Counted from the stretch's first letter, positions 22,286-32,456 are shown. The stretch: 39,414 nt of DNA from Mycobacterium sp. Marseille-P9652 (GCF_902652685.1 NZ_CACRUY010000049.1:1-39414), one strand, 5' to 3'. Notes: a model not told the origin generated them from the letters alone. Numbers and translations are program-made.

Positions 22286-23065
22286 GTGCTCACCGAACGC
22301 TCGGCCAGGGTGGCGGCGGCGGTCAAGCTGCATCGCCTCGTCTCCCGACGGCGGGCGGGACGGTTCCTGGCCGAGGGGCCCAATCTGGTCGAGGCCGCGG
22401 CGGCCCGCGGGCTGGTCCTCGAGGTCTTCGCCACCGAGGCCGCCGCCCAGCGGCATGCTGCGTTGCTGAGGGGGCTGAGCTGCCCGGTCCACGCGGTCAC
22501 CGAGCGGGCCGCCAAGGCCCTCTCGGACACCGTCACCCCCGCGGGGCTGGTGGCCGTGTGCACGACGCGGGAGACGCCGCTGGACGACGCCCTCGCCGGC
22601 CCTCCCCGGCTCGTAGCGGTGGCCGTCGAGATCGGCGAGCCGGGCAACGCCGGCACGCTGATTCGCCTCGCCGACGCCATGGGAGCGGGGGCGGTCATCC
22701 TGGCCGGGCACGGCGTCGACCCCTACAACGGCAAATGCCTGCGGGCATCGGCCGGCAGCATCTTCTCCGTCCCGGTCGTTGCGGTGCCCGACGCGATGGC
22801 TGCCGTCGCCGCGTTGCGGGCCGCGGGGCTGCAGGTGCTGGCCACCACCGTCGACGGGGAGACCCGGCTGGACGAGGCGGCCCTTGACACCCCGACGGCC
22901 TGGCTGTTCGGCCCGGAGGCCCACGGCCTGGCGGAGGAGGTGGCGGGCGCGGCGGATCGGCGCGTGCGCATCCCGATGGCGGGCGGCGCCGAAAGCCTCA
23001 ACGTGGCCGCCGCCGCGGCGATCTGTCTTTACCAGAGCGCGCAGGCCCTGGGCGTCCTGCGTTGA
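22286..23065 (+). CDS. tsnR: SpoU-family 23S rRNA 2'-O-methyltransferase
   Basis: A 259-residue SPOUT methyltransferase, homologous to Rv1644 TsnR. It has an N-terminal L30e-like RNA-binding domain (KLHRLVSRRRAGRFLAEGPN) and the trefoil-knot catalytic domain with three SpoU motifs: EIGEPGNAGTLIRLADAMGA (motif 1), WLFGPEAHGL (motif 2) and IPMAGGAESLNVAAAAAICLY (motif 3). The name comes from thiostrepton-resistance enzymes, but target and resistance are not shown here. The frame opens at 22208, inside rplT; GTG 22286 gives the expected start VLTERSARVAAAVKLH. It is the last gene of the operon and is followed by an inverted repeat. Confidence 0.92.
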   Translation: MLTERSARVAAAVKLHRLVSRRRAGRFLAEGPNLVEAAAARGLVLEVFATEAAAQRHAALLRGLSCPVHAVTERAAKALSDTVTPAGLVAVCTTRETPLDDALAGPPRLVAVAVEIGEPGNAGTLIRLADAMGAGAVILAGHGVDPYNGKCLRASAGSIFSVPVVAVPDAMAAVAALRAAGLQVLATTVDGETRLDEAALDTPTAWLFGPEAHGLAEEVAGAADRRVRIPMAGGAESLNVAAAAAICLYQSAQALGVLR

Positions 23066-23081
23066 GCCTGCGCTGACGGCC

Positions 23082-23141
23082 CCGAGCCTGCGTCTGGCGC
23101 CCACCGCAAAGCCCGAAACCCCGCGCCCTGCGCAGGCTCGG
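23082..23141. terminator. Inverted repeat between convergent tsnR and Rv1645c
   Basis: CCGAGCCTGCG (23082-23092) and CGCAGGCTCGG (23131-23141) are perfect 11-bp complements 38 nt apart and could fold in both transcripts. GAGCCTGCGCTGACGGC (23064-23080) belongs to the same dispersed repeat as the uvrA downstream gap. A two-way terminator is plausible; there is no U-run. Confidence 0.5.
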
Positions 23142-23151
23142 CGAAACAGCG

Positions 23152-24186
23152 TCAGGCGGCTCTGGTCGCGCGGCCCCGCGCGGGCCGTAGCCCGGCCAGC
23201 GAGAGCGTCGTGTGCATCAGCGAGCCGGCGCGCTCGATCAGCGCCTTCGCAGGCCGGGGCGGGGGCGGGAAGTAGTGCATCGGCAGGCCGCGGCGGTCGC
23301 GCGGCGGCGCCACGAACGGCGGCGCCTCGGTCAGCGGGGCGTCGACCGGGATGCGGCCTTCGGCGCGGCGATAGGCGGCCAGCGCCCGCGGGTGCAGCCG
23401 TATCTCGTCGGGGACGGCCAGGAACGCCAGCTCGACCAGCTTTCCGAACAGCCGCAGCAGGATCTCGTCACCGGGCGTCCAGCGCATGCCCGCCTTCTCG
23501 CGGACGGCGGGCTCGAACAGGCCCGCGGCGATCCAGCGCTGACCGGCGACCATCGGCCGGAACAACTGGTCCCACACCGGGGTCGGCATGAGGATGAACT
23601 TCGGCTTCGGGATCCGGATTTGGAAGATGTCTTGCGTCGCCCGGTTGACCTCCAGTTCCTCGCGGCAGACGCGGTCCCAGTACCGCTGGAAGTCCTCCCA
23701 CGACTCGGGCACCGGCCGCATGCTCATGCCGTACATCCGGTACCACTGCACGTGTTCGTCGAACAACTGGCGCTTCTCGGCCTCGGTGAGGCCCCCGCAG
23801 AAGTACTCGGCCACCTTGATGATCAGCATGAAGAAGGTGGCGTGCGCCCAGTAGAAGGTGTCGGGATTCAGCGCGTGGTAGCGCCGCCCGGTCGCGTCGA
23901 CGCCCTTGATGGTGTGGTGGTAGCCCGTGATCTGCCGGCCGGTCTGGGCCGCCCGCTCGCCGTCGTAGACCACGCCCATGATGGGGTACACCGAACGCGC
24001 AACGCGCTGAAGAGGCTCGCGCAGCAGGATCGAATGCTGCTCTACGCCGGCGCCCAGTTCGGGATACATGTTCTGGATCGCGCCGATCCACACGCCCATC
24101 ATTCCGGTGCGCAGGTCACCGAAATACTTCCAGGTGAGCGAGTCGGGCCCCAGCGGGTCAGCGGGTGTGGTGGACGAAGCGGTCAT
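23152..24186 (-). CDS. DUF2236 (MpaB/Lcp-like) oxygenase-family protein (Rv1645c homologue)
   Basis: A 344-residue protein of the DUF2236 family, which includes the fungal oxygenase MpaB and the haem-containing latex-clearing protein Lcp. Landmarks are DSLTWKYFGDLRTGMMG near the N-terminus, GYHHTIKGVDATGRRYHALN (about 90-108) and NPDTFYWAHATFFMLI (108-123) with a conserved His, then WEDFQRYWDRVCREEL. An oxidoreductase role is inferred from the family; the substrate is unknown. No membrane segment or signal is evident; the C-terminus is Pro/Arg-rich. GGGAGG precedes ATG 24186. Its promoter contains a perfect palindrome, so it is probably under a repressor. The gene converges on tsnR and diverges from PE17. 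Confidence 0.87.
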   Translation of the reverse strand: MTASSTTPADPLGPDSLTWKYFGDLRTGMMGVWIGAIQNMYPELGAGVEQHSILLREPLQRVARSVYPIMGVVYDGERAAQTGRQITGYHHTIKGVDATGRRYHALNPDTFYWAHATFFMLIIKVAEYFCGGLTEAEKRQLFDEHVQWYRMYGMSMRPVPESWEDFQRYWDRVCREELEVNRATQDIFQIRIPKPKFILMPTPVWDQLFRPMVAGQRWIAAGLFEPAVREKAGMRWTPGDEILLRLFGKLVELAFLAVPDEIRLHPRALAAYRRAEGRIPVDAPLTEAPPFVAPPRDRRGLPMHYFPPPPRPAKALIERAGSLMHTTLSLAGLRPARGRATRAA

Positions 24187-24214
24187 GGCGGCCTCCCTAC
24201 TGCCGATGGCGCTG

Positions 24215-24243
24215 ACGATAACTTTGACAACGTTCGTTGTCTA
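24215..24243 (-). promoter_or_regulatory. Rv1645c promoter with embedded palindromic operator
   Basis: On the - strand TAGACA (24243-24238), a 17-nt spacer and TATCGT (24220-24215) make a well-spaced promoter. GACAAC-GTTC-GTTGTC (24226-24241) is a perfect 6+6 inverted repeat lying between and over the -35. That is a classic repressor position; TetR-type sites look like this. No regulator gene is adjacent. Confidence 0.55.
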
Positions 24244-24375
24244 CAACATCCGCGCCCCGGGGGGACGGTGTTACCGGTTATCCACACCCATGCCGCAACC
24301 GCGTGATCAATTCCATTAACCTGCGCGTCAGAGCAATATTTTGGTGGCCTACTACACACACATCGGACGCGGAGT

Positions 24376-24381
24376 TACGCT
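24376..24381 (+). promoter_or_regulatory. Candidate PE17 -10 element
   Basis: TACGCT fits TANNNT; the transcript would start near 24388 and contain the strong site AGGAGGG (24412-24418) before ATG 24424. Confidence 0.35.
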
Positions 24382-24423
24382 GATCCTCGGCCGCTCTTCA
24401 TGCCTTCCATAGGAGGGTCCGAT

Positions 24424-25317
24424 ATGTCTCTTGTGAGCGTGGTTCCGGAAGCGGTGGCGTCGGCCGCCGGACAGCTGGAGACAATCGGGTCAGCACTCAC
24501 CGCCGCCCAAGGCCGCGCGGCGATTCCCACCACGGGGATTGCGGCGATGGCGGCCGATGACGTCTCGGCGGCTATCCAGTCGCTGTTCGCCGAGTACGCG
24601 CAGGGGTATCAGGCCGTCGGCGCCCAGGCGGCGGCGTTCCACTCGACGTTCGTGAGCTTGTTGAGCGGCGGTGCGAGCCAGTATGTGAGCACGGAGCTGG
24701 CCAACGTCCAGCAAGCTCTGGCGAGCGCAGTGAATCCGCCGGCGGCGGCCCTTACCGCGGCCGCTACGCAAGCCAACGGCGGGGGCGGCGGCGCCGGGAA
24801 GATTCCCATTCTCGATATCCCCACTCCGTTAGGCCCGATCACGGCGACTGTGACGGCTACGGTAGACGGGTCGGTCATGCCCGTGGGTACCTTAACGGTT
24901 CCACCGGCTATCGCATACGGCTTGGACGCGTTAGGGGCGCCCCTCAGTGCGGCGACAGCGTTCGGGAACAGTGTCACGGCGATCGGGAATGCCGTACAGA
25001 CCGGGAACCCCATAGGGGCCCTGATCGGGCTCCTCAACACGCCGGGAAACGTGGTCAGGGGTTTCTTCTATGGCGGAGGAACGTTCACGCAGTCGCTCAC
25101 CCTGCCTTCGGGGCTGCTGTATTCCTCGGCAGCAATCAGCATCCCGTACGGCGGTCTCCTCGCGCCTCTTCAGCCGGCCACGGCCACGTTCACCTCACCC
25201 ACCGGCTCGTCTACCGTCGTCACCTTCGACGGCACGCAGTTCGGCGGCTTGGTTCCTGCCGTCCAGGACGGCTTACTGCTGCCCGCCGTGCGGGGCCTGC
25301 TGCTGCCCGCGGTGTAG
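24424..25317 (+). CDS. PE17: PE family protein, PE17 homologue
   Basis: A 297-residue PE protein. The N-terminal PE domain (1-95) begins MSLVSVVPEAVASAAGQLET and ends with the type VII secretion motif YxxxE (YVSTE). A Gly-rich hinge (NGGGGGAGK) leads to a C-terminal domain of about 160 residues, with LDALGAPLSAATA, NAVQTGNPIGALIGLL and GGLLAPLQP. The same C-terminal domain is found in four PE proteins at 30885-37362. It lies between Rv1645c and Rv1647 homologues, the place of PE17 (Rv1646) in H37Rv. No PPE partner is adjacent. The start is set by AGGAGGG; an upstream in-frame ATG (24400) would add eight non-PE residues. It is presumably exported by an ESX system to the cell surface. Confidence 0.9.
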   Translation: MSLVSVVPEAVASAAGQLETIGSALTAAQGRAAIPTTGIAAMAADDVSAAIQSLFAEYAQGYQAVGAQAAAFHSTFVSLLSGGASQYVSTELANVQQALASAVNPPAAALTAAATQANGGGGGAGKIPILDIPTPLGPITATVTATVDGSVMPVGTLTVPPAIAYGLDALGAPLSAATAFGNSVTAIGNAVQTGNPIGALIGLLNTPGNVVRGFFYGGGTFTQSLTLPSGLLYSSAAISIPYGGLLAPLQPATATFTSPTGSSTVVTFDGTQFGGLVPAVQDGLLLPAVRGLLLPAV

Positions 25318-25362
25318 CGCGCAACGGCCGGGCGCGCGCTGCCTGCGCCCGTCCACACCGCT

Positions 25363-25368
25363 TACCCT
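25363..25368 (+). promoter_or_regulatory. -10 element for a leaderless adenylate cyclase mRNA
   Basis: TACCCT fits TANNNT and ends exactly 6 nt before GTG 25375. No ribosome binding site is present between the PE17 stop and the GTG. Confidence 0.5.
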
Positions 25369-25374
25369 GGCGAC

Positions 25375-26286
25375 GTGGACGTTGGACATCGCGATTCGGG
25401 CGCTGGTGAATCCGACGAGACCGGCACCGCGCTCGCCGCACCCGCCGAGCAGCGCTTGTCGCCGGGCCGGTGGCTGCGCTCCACGAACCACAGCCCGGGG
25501 GCGGTGGCGTTCATCCGTCGCGCGCGCCGCCTGCTGCCCGGCGACCCCGAGTTCGGTGACCCGCTGTCAACGGCGGGCGACGGTGGCCCCCGCGCGGCGG
25601 CACGGGCGGCCGACCGGCTGCTCGGCGACCGCGACGCGGTCTCGCGCGAGGTCAGCCTCGGTGTGTTGCAACTGTGGCAGGCGTTGACGGAGTCGGTTGC
25701 ACGACGGCCGGTCAATCCGGAGGTGACGCTGGTCTTCACCGACCTGGTGGGCTTCTCCACCTGGTCGTTGCAGGCGGGCGACGATGCGGCGCTCAGCCTG
25801 CTGCGTCAGGTGGCGCGGGCGGTGGAGCCACCGCTGCTCGACGCGGGCGGGCACATCGTCAAACGCATGGGCGACGGCCTCATGGCGGTGTTTCGCGACC
25901 CCGTCGTCGCGGTCGGGGCGGTGCTGGCCGCCAAGGAGGCGCTCAAATCGGTCGAGGTGGACGGGTACACCCCCCGCATGCGGGTGGGAATCCACACGGG
26001 CCGCCCGCAACGGCTGGCCGCCGATTGGCTCGGCGTCGACGTCAACATCGCCGCGCGCGTCATGGAGCGGGCCACCAAAGGCGGAATCATGGTGTCGAGT
26101 TCGACGTTGGATCTCATACCGCAAAGCGAACTGGACCGGTTGGGCGTATCCGCCAAACGCGCACGTAGACCGCTGTTCGCCCATAAGCCCGCCGGCATCC
26201 CGGCGGACCTGGCGATCTATCGCCTCAAGACTCTTAAGGAGTTGACAGCCTCCGATGACACTGGCGAAACAAATCCCCAGCCATAA
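25375..26286 (+). CDS. Class III adenylate cyclase (Rv1647 homologue)
   Basis: A soluble 303-residue cyclase that makes cAMP from ATP. All six canonical catalytic positions are present: metal ligands D123 (FTDLVGFS) and D167 (RMGDG), adenine-specifying K163 and D222, and transition-state residues N224 and R228 (GVDVNIAARV). The catalytic domain covers about 115-290. The N-terminal 110 residues are a conserved helical region of this subgroup (PGAVAFIRRARRLLPGDPEF). There is no membrane segment. GTG 25375 follows a leaderless -10. The rhomboid-like gene begins 3 nt after the stop and is probably in the same transcript. With the cAMP-binding universal stress protein at 9357, this region encodes both a source and a buffer of cAMP. 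Confidence 0.93.
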   Translation: MDVGHRDSGAGESDETGTALAAPAEQRLSPGRWLRSTNHSPGAVAFIRRARRLLPGDPEFGDPLSTAGDGGPRAAARAADRLLGDRDAVSREVSLGVLQLWQALTESVARRPVNPEVTLVFTDLVGFSTWSLQAGDDAALSLLRQVARAVEPPLLDAGGHIVKRMGDGLMAVFRDPVVAVGAVLAAKEALKSVEVDGYTPRMRVGIHTGRPQRLAADWLGVDVNIAARVMERATKGGIMVSSSTLDLIPQSELDRLGVSAKRARRPLFAHKPAGIPADLAIYRLKTLKELTASDDTGETNPQP

Positions 26287-26289
26287 TGG

Positions 26290-27117
26290 ATGGCAATGAT
26301 TGGGGGCATCCTGTCCCGGCTTGCCCGGGTCCAGTTCACCTTGGGGTACGCGGCTGTTCTGCTAGCGATCAGCTGCGCCATTCTCGTGCTCGGACCGCAC
26401 GCGCATGACGTCATCGTCGAGCGCGCCAGCACCAACCTGCACAACCTGGCCCACGGGCATCTCGGCACGCTGCTGGGCAGCGCGCTGGTGGTCGACGCCG
26501 GCCCGCTCTACTTCTGGCTGCCCTTCCTGACGTGCCTGTTGGCCCTCGCCGAACTGCATCTGAGCACGATTCGCTTGATGGTCGCGTTCGTCGTCGGCCA
26601 CATCGGCGCGACGCTGCTGGTGGCGGCGGCCCTGGCCGCGGCCGTCGAGTTCGGCTGGATGCCGGTGTCCATCACGCGGGCCAGCGACGTCGGCATGAGC
26701 TATGGGGCCCTCGCGGTGCTAGGGGCGATGACCGCAGTCATTCCCCGGCGCTGGCGGGCGGCCTGGGTCGGCTGGTGGGTCGCGGCGGGAATCGCCGCGG
26801 CGGTCATCGGCAGCGATTTCACCGACGCGGGCCACACGGTCGCCGTCGTGCTGGGCGTGCTGGTGTCTTCCCGGTTCCGTCAACCGATTCACTGGACGCC
26901 GGTCCGTTGCCTCATGCTGGCGGCGTCTTCCGGCTTCGGGTTCCTGATGCTGGCCCACCACTGGGGCACGATGGCCGCCGCACCGGCCTTCGGGCTGCTG
27001 GGCGCGTTCGTGGCCCACAGGATCGCGCGGTTCGTCGCCGCGCGGCGGTTGCCCGTCGTGGCGCCGTCGTCGGAGGTTGACGCGCTGACCAGCCCGCAGG
27101 CGGCCGTCGCTAGCTGA
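26290..27117 (+). CDS. Rhomboid-like membrane protein (Rv1648 homologue)
   Basis: A 275-residue polytopic protein with six or seven hydrophobic segments. It resembles the actinobacterial rhomboid-like family: LHNLAHGHLGTLLGSALVVD matches the loop-1/TM2 region of rhomboid proteases (H-x-x-x-H..), GMSYGALAVLGA corresponds to the GxSG nucleophile segment, and AGHTVAVVLGVL supplies the His. Here the residue after the candidate nucleophile Ser is Tyr instead of Gly. Whether it is a protease is open. ATG 26290 is 3 nt after the cyclase stop, with no ribosome binding site, so it probably depends on upstream translation. The C-terminal 30 residues are hydrophilic. Confidence 0.75.
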   Translation: MAMIGGILSRLARVQFTLGYAAVLLAISCAILVLGPHAHDVIVERASTNLHNLAHGHLGTLLGSALVVDAGPLYFWLPFLTCLLALAELHLSTIRLMVAFVVGHIGATLLVAAALAAAVEFGWMPVSITRASDVGMSYGALAVLGAMTAVIPRRWRAAWVGWWVAAGIAAAVIGSDFTDAGHTVAVVLGVLVSSRFRQPIHWTPVRCLMLAASSGFGFLMLAHHWGTMAAAPAFGLLGAFVAHRIARFVAARRLPVVAPSSEVDALTSPQAAVAS

Positions 27118-27158
27118 CGGCCCCGCGAAGCGCGCGATTCGCGACACGCGCGGGTCAC

Positions 27159-28257
<1,099 letters not shown>

Positions 28258-28258
<1 letters not shown>

Positions 28259-30747
28259 TGCGCGTCCCCTACAGCTGGCTGCGTGACGTGGTTTCGGCCG
28301 GTGCTCCGGGATGGGACGTCTCGCCCGGGGAACTCGAGCAGACGCTCGTCCGGATCGGGCACGAGGTCGAGGAGGTCTGTACCCTCGGCCCGGTGGACGG
28401 CCCGCTGACGGTCGGGCGCGTGACCGACATCGAGGAGCTCAGCGGGTTCAAGAAGCCTATCCGCGCCTGCCTGGTGGACGTCGGCGCCGATCGGCAACGC
28501 GAGATTGTCTGCGGAGCAACCAATTTCGTTGTCGGCGACCTGGTTGTGGTGGCGCTGCCGGGGACCACGCTGCCCGGCGGCTTCGCGATCACCGCACGCA
28601 AGACCTACGGACGTGACTCCGAGGGAATGATCTGCTCGGCCGCCGAACTCGGGCTGGGCGCCGACCATTCCGGGATCCTGGTGCTGCCGCCCGGAACCGC
28701 CGAACCCGGCGCCGACGCCGCCGCCGTGCTCGGCCTCGATGACGTCGTCTTCCACCTCGCCATCACCCCCGACCGCGGCTATTGCATGTCGGTCCGCGGG
28801 CTGGCCCGCGAGATCGCCTGCGCCTACGACCTGAACTTCGTCGACCCCGCCGACGTCAAGCCGCTGCCCGCAACGGGCGAGGCATGGCCGCTGACCGTCC
28901 GGCCCGACACGGGCGTGCGCCGGTTCGCGTTGCGCCCGGTCACCGGGATCGATCCCGACGCCGTGTCGCCGTGGTGGCTGCAACGTCGTTTGCTGCTGTG
29001 CGGCATCCGCGCGACATCGCCGGCTGTGGACGTCACCAACTACGTGATGCTCGAACTGGGGCACCCGATGCACGCCCACGACTGCGACCGGATCACTGGA
29101 GGCTTCGAGGTGCGCCGCGCGCGGCCGGGGGAGACGGTCGTCACCCTCGATGGCGTCGAGCGCCGGCTCGATCCGGCAGACATCCTCATCGTCGACGACG
29201 CGGCGACCGCGGCGATCGGCGGCGTGATGGGCGCGGCGAGCACGGAGGTGCGCCCGGACTCGACGGACGTGTTGCTCGAGGCGGCGGTCTGGGATCCGGC
29301 GGCGGTGTCGCGCACCCAGCGCAGGCTGCACCTGCCGAGCGAGGCCGCGCGCCGGTACGAGCGGGGGGTGGACCCCGCCGTGTCCGTGGCCGCCCTGGAC
29401 AGGTGTGCCGGGCTGCTCGTCGACATCGCCGGGGGAGCGGTGTCGGAAAAGCTGACCGACTGGCGTGGTGACCCCCCGGTCGCGGACTGGTCCGGGCCAC
29501 CGATCCGGATCGCCGTCGACCTGCCGGACCGCGTCGCCGGCGTGACCTACCCCGCGGGCACGACGGCCCGGCGGCTGACCCAGATCGGTGCCCGGGTCAC
29601 CGACGAGGGGGACGGCACGCTCACGGTGACGCCCCCCAGCTGGCGCCCGGATCTCCAGCAGGCCGCCGACCTCGTCGAGGAGGTGCTGCGGCTCGAAGGT
29701 CTGGAGACGATCCCGTCGGTGCTTCCGGCGGCCCCTGCGGGCCGGGGGCTCACCGCGGTGCAGAAGCGCCGCCGCGCCATCGGAAAGTCGCTGGCGCAGT
29801 CGGGATTCGTCGAGATCCTGCCGACGCCGTTCCTGCCGGCCGGCGTGTTCGACCTGTGGGGCTTGCCGGCCGACGCCCCCCGCCGCTTCACGACGCGTGT
29901 GCTCAACCCGCTGGAAGCCGACCGGCCGCACCTGGCCACGACGCTGCTGCCGGCCTTGCTGGAAGCGTTGAGCCGCAACGTGTCTCGTGGACTCGTGGAC
30001 GTCGCGCTGTACGCGCTCGCACAGGTGGTCCAGCCGACGGAGGAGACCCGCGGCGTCGAGCTCATCCCCGTGCACCGCCGCCCGACCGATGGCGAGATCG
30101 CCCTGCTCGACGCGTCCTTGCCGCGGCAGCCGCAGCACGTCGCGGCGGTGATGGCGGGGCTGCGCGAGCGGCGCGGCCCGTGGGGGCCCGGCCGTCGATT
30201 CGACGCAACCGACGCGTTCGAGGCGGTGCGCATCGTCGCCCGGGCCAGCGGAGTCGCCGTTCGCCTGCGAGCGTCGCAGCGTCTGCCCTGGCATCCCGGC
30301 CGATGCGCCGAGGTGCTCGTCGGCGACACCACCGTCGGCTACGCCGGGCAGCTGCATCCGGCGGTCATCGAACGCGCGGGCCTGCCGGCGGGCGCCTGCG
30401 CGATGGAGCTCAACCTCGACGCGATCCCCCTCACCGAGACGCTGCCCGCGCCCAGCGTGTCGCCGTTTCCCGCCGTCTTCCAGGACGTCAGCCTCGTCGT
30501 GCCCGCGCACGTGCCCGCCCAGGCGGTCGCCGACGCCGTGCGCGAAGGGGCCGGCGAGCTGCTGGAGGACATCCAATTGTTCGACGTCTTCACCGGTCCG
30601 CAGGTTGGCGAGGACCGCAAGTCGTTGACGTTCGCGCTGCGGTTCCGAGCGCCGGATCGCACGCTCACCGAAGACGACGCGAGCGCGGCCCGCGACGCCG
30701 CGGTGCGACGCGCCGCCGAGGTGGTCGGCGCCCAGTTGCGGGCTTAG
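28258..30747 (+). CDS. pheT: Phenylalanyl-tRNA synthetase beta subunit
   Basis: The 829-residue beta subunit has the usual modules: N-terminal [12 protein letters not shown], the EMAP-type tRNA-binding OB fold (about 40-155, with [19 protein letters not shown]), the B3/B4 editing domain with [20 protein letters not shown] (about 245-270), B5 ([12 protein letters not shown] onward), the pseudo-catalytic core ([11 protein letters not shown]), and the C-terminal ferredoxin-fold anticodon-binding domain ([15 protein letters not shown] onward). Its ATG shares one base with the pheS stop, so translation is coupled. A terminator follows. Homologue of Rv1650. Confidence 0.97.
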
Positions 30748-30770
30748 CCCACCGCAAGACTCGATCTACG

Positions 30771-30790
30771 ACCCCCCGGCGGGGGTTTCT
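30771..30790 (+). terminator. Intrinsic terminator after pheT
   Basis: ACCCCC (30771-30776) pairs with GGGGGT (30781-30786) around a CGGC loop and is followed by TTCT. It separates pheST from the PE array. Confidence 0.6.
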
Positions 30791-30832
30791 ACGCGCTTCG
30801 ACCGATGGTCTTCGCCGGCCGCGGCCCCAGGA

Positions 30833-30850
30833 TCTTACTTGCAAGTAAGA
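30833..30850. promoter_or_regulatory. Perfect 18-bp palindrome before the PE array
   Basis: TCTTACTTGCAAGTAAGA equals its own reverse complement over all 18 bases. It sits 34 bp before the first PE start and 42 bp after the pheT terminator. It is likely an operator, with the length and symmetry of TetR-family sites. There is no regulator gene nearby. Confidence 0.65.
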
Positions 30851-30884
30851 AGTGGTCACCGGGGGCAAAGTCGAGGAGTCGCAG

Positions 30885-32294
30885 ATGTCGTTCGTGAACG
30901 TGACGCCGGAGCTGATCGAGGAAGCTTCCCAGAATCTGGCGGGCATCCGGTCGTCGCTGGCCGAGGCCGCCGATGCGGCGATGGGTCCCACCACTGGGGT
31001 AGCGGCCGCGGCAGGGGACGAGGTGTCGGCGGCGATCGCCGCCCTCTTCGGCAACGTCGGACAGCAGTTTCAGGCCCTGAGCGCGCAAGCGCAGGCCTTC
31101 CACGGCACATTCGTCGCCATGCTGAACGCGGGAGCCGGCGCCTACCTCAGCACCGAGGCTGCGAACGCCGCACAAACCACGCCCGCGGCCGTACTCGATG
31201 GCGTCAGCGGGTTCGGGGCGACCGTTGCCGCGCCGTATCAAGCGCTGGTCTCGAACACCGTCAACAACCTGCAGTCACTCGGCAACGCGATCGCGGCCAA
31301 TCCTGCGCCAGTGCTGCGCCAGTTCGCCCTCAACCAGCAGGGGTATGGGCAGGCCATCGTGACGGGCGTGCAGAGCGTCATCCAGAACCCCGCCCAGCTG
31401 GCCGGTCTCCCGGCGGCGCTGCAAACCGGAGCTCACGGCGCCCTACCCGCCGTCCAGAACTTCCTCAACACCGAACTGGCGTACGGCCCACTGATCACGA
31501 CCTCGTTACAGAACGCCCAGATCGACTTCATGGCCGGAGTGAATGCCTTCCCGGCGAACCTGCAAGCCGGCTTGCAGACCATCATGTCCGGCGATGTCAC
31601 CGGCGGGTTGAGCCAGGTCGGCGGTGCGTTCCTGGGCCCGTTCATCACCAGCCTCAATGCCGTTTTCGACCCGACCACAGGACTGATCGACATCGTGCCG
31701 AGCGGTGCGCTGGGCGATGTGTTGCCGCTCGCCGCGCTTCCCGCCCAGACGGCGCAGAACATCACCAATCTGATCCCCGCCGGGACCGTGCCCGGAATGG
31801 TCGCGCAGAACGCGACTAACGTCTTTGCGACTTTGACGGACACGTCTCAGACGCTCGACCTGAACACCGGCAACCTGCACATCGGGCTGCCGTTGGTGCT
31901 CGCGCTCGACGCGCTGGGGCCGCCGGTCACCACGGTGCAGGCGATCGGCTCGAGCGCGAACGCGCTCGTCGGCGCGGTCCAAACCGGCGACGGACTGGGC
32001 GCGCTTGCCGCGGTCCTCGACGCTCCCGCCGTCGCCGCGAACGGCTTCCTCAATGGCCAGGCGACGCTGCAACTGCCGGCAATGCTTGGCGGCCCCGACG
32101 GCATCTTGACGCTGACCGACATCCCGCTCGGCGGCCTCCTCACGCCACTCAACCCCGCGGCGCTCGAAATTCCCATCTTCGGCCCGGGTTCGATAACGCT
32201 GCACGAGACCACCTTTGGTGGCATCGTGCCCGGCCTGCTCGTCTACCTGCCCGAACAGCTCGCGCGTGCAATAGGCGCGCCGCCCCTGATGTAG
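30885..32294 (+). CDS. PE family protein (array gene 1, 469 aa)
   Basis: A PE domain (1-95) begins MSFVNVTPELIEEASQNLAG, contains the DEVSAAIAALFG helix and ends with the secretion motif YLSTE. A hinge (AAQTTPAAVLDG) leads to a middle domain (about 105-320) that begins APYQALVSNTVNNLQSLGN, has two similar helical units (NPAPVLRQFALNQQGYGQAI and NFLNTELAYGPLITTSLQNA), and ends in the twin motif AQNITNLIP / AQNATNV. The C-terminal domain (about 330-469) is shared with PE17: LALDALGPPVTTVQ, GAVQTGDGLGALAAVLDAPA, GFLNGQATL and GGLLTPLNP. GAGGAG precedes ATG 30885; the frame itself opens 11 codons earlier. No PPE gene is adjacent. I do not know a function. Confidence 0.88.
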   Translation: MSFVNVTPELIEEASQNLAGIRSSLAEAADAAMGPTTGVAAAAGDEVSAAIAALFGNVGQQFQALSAQAQAFHGTFVAMLNAGAGAYLSTEAANAAQTTPAAVLDGVSGFGATVAAPYQALVSNTVNNLQSLGNAIAANPAPVLRQFALNQQGYGQAIVTGVQSVIQNPAQLAGLPAALQTGAHGALPAVQNFLNTELAYGPLITTSLQNAQIDFMAGVNAFPANLQAGLQTIMSGDVTGGLSQVGGAFLGPFITSLNAVFDPTTGLIDIVPSGALGDVLPLAALPAQTAQNITNLIPAGTVPGMVAQNATNVFATLTDTSQTLDLNTGNLHIGLPLVLALDALGPPVTTVQAIGSSANALVGAVQTGDGLGALAAVLDAPAVAANGFLNGQATLQLPAMLGGPDGILTLTDIPLGGLLTPLNPAALEIPIFGPGSITLHETTFGGIVPGLLVYLPEQLARAIGAPPLM

Positions 32295-32305
32295 TTCATC
32301 GCCCA

Positions 32306-32349
32306 AAGGGCCGGAGCCTCCCACGTATTCGCGGGAAGCCCCGGCCCTT
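32306..32349 (+). terminator. Long hairpin after PE array gene 1
   Basis: AAGGGCCGG (32306-32314) and CCGGCCCTT (32341-32349) form a perfect 9-bp stem around 26 nt that can pair further (CCC/GGG). It begins 11 nt after the stop codon. There is no U-run, but its position suits termination. Confidence 0.5.
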
Positions 32350-32456
32350 CGCGCGTCCAGGCCTGCCTGCCTCCCGCTCTTTCACGACAGTTCCTGTGAA
32401 AACGCTTGTTGTCTTTCCGTTCTGAGCAAGCCGCTTATTAGGCTCGTGTCAGTCAT

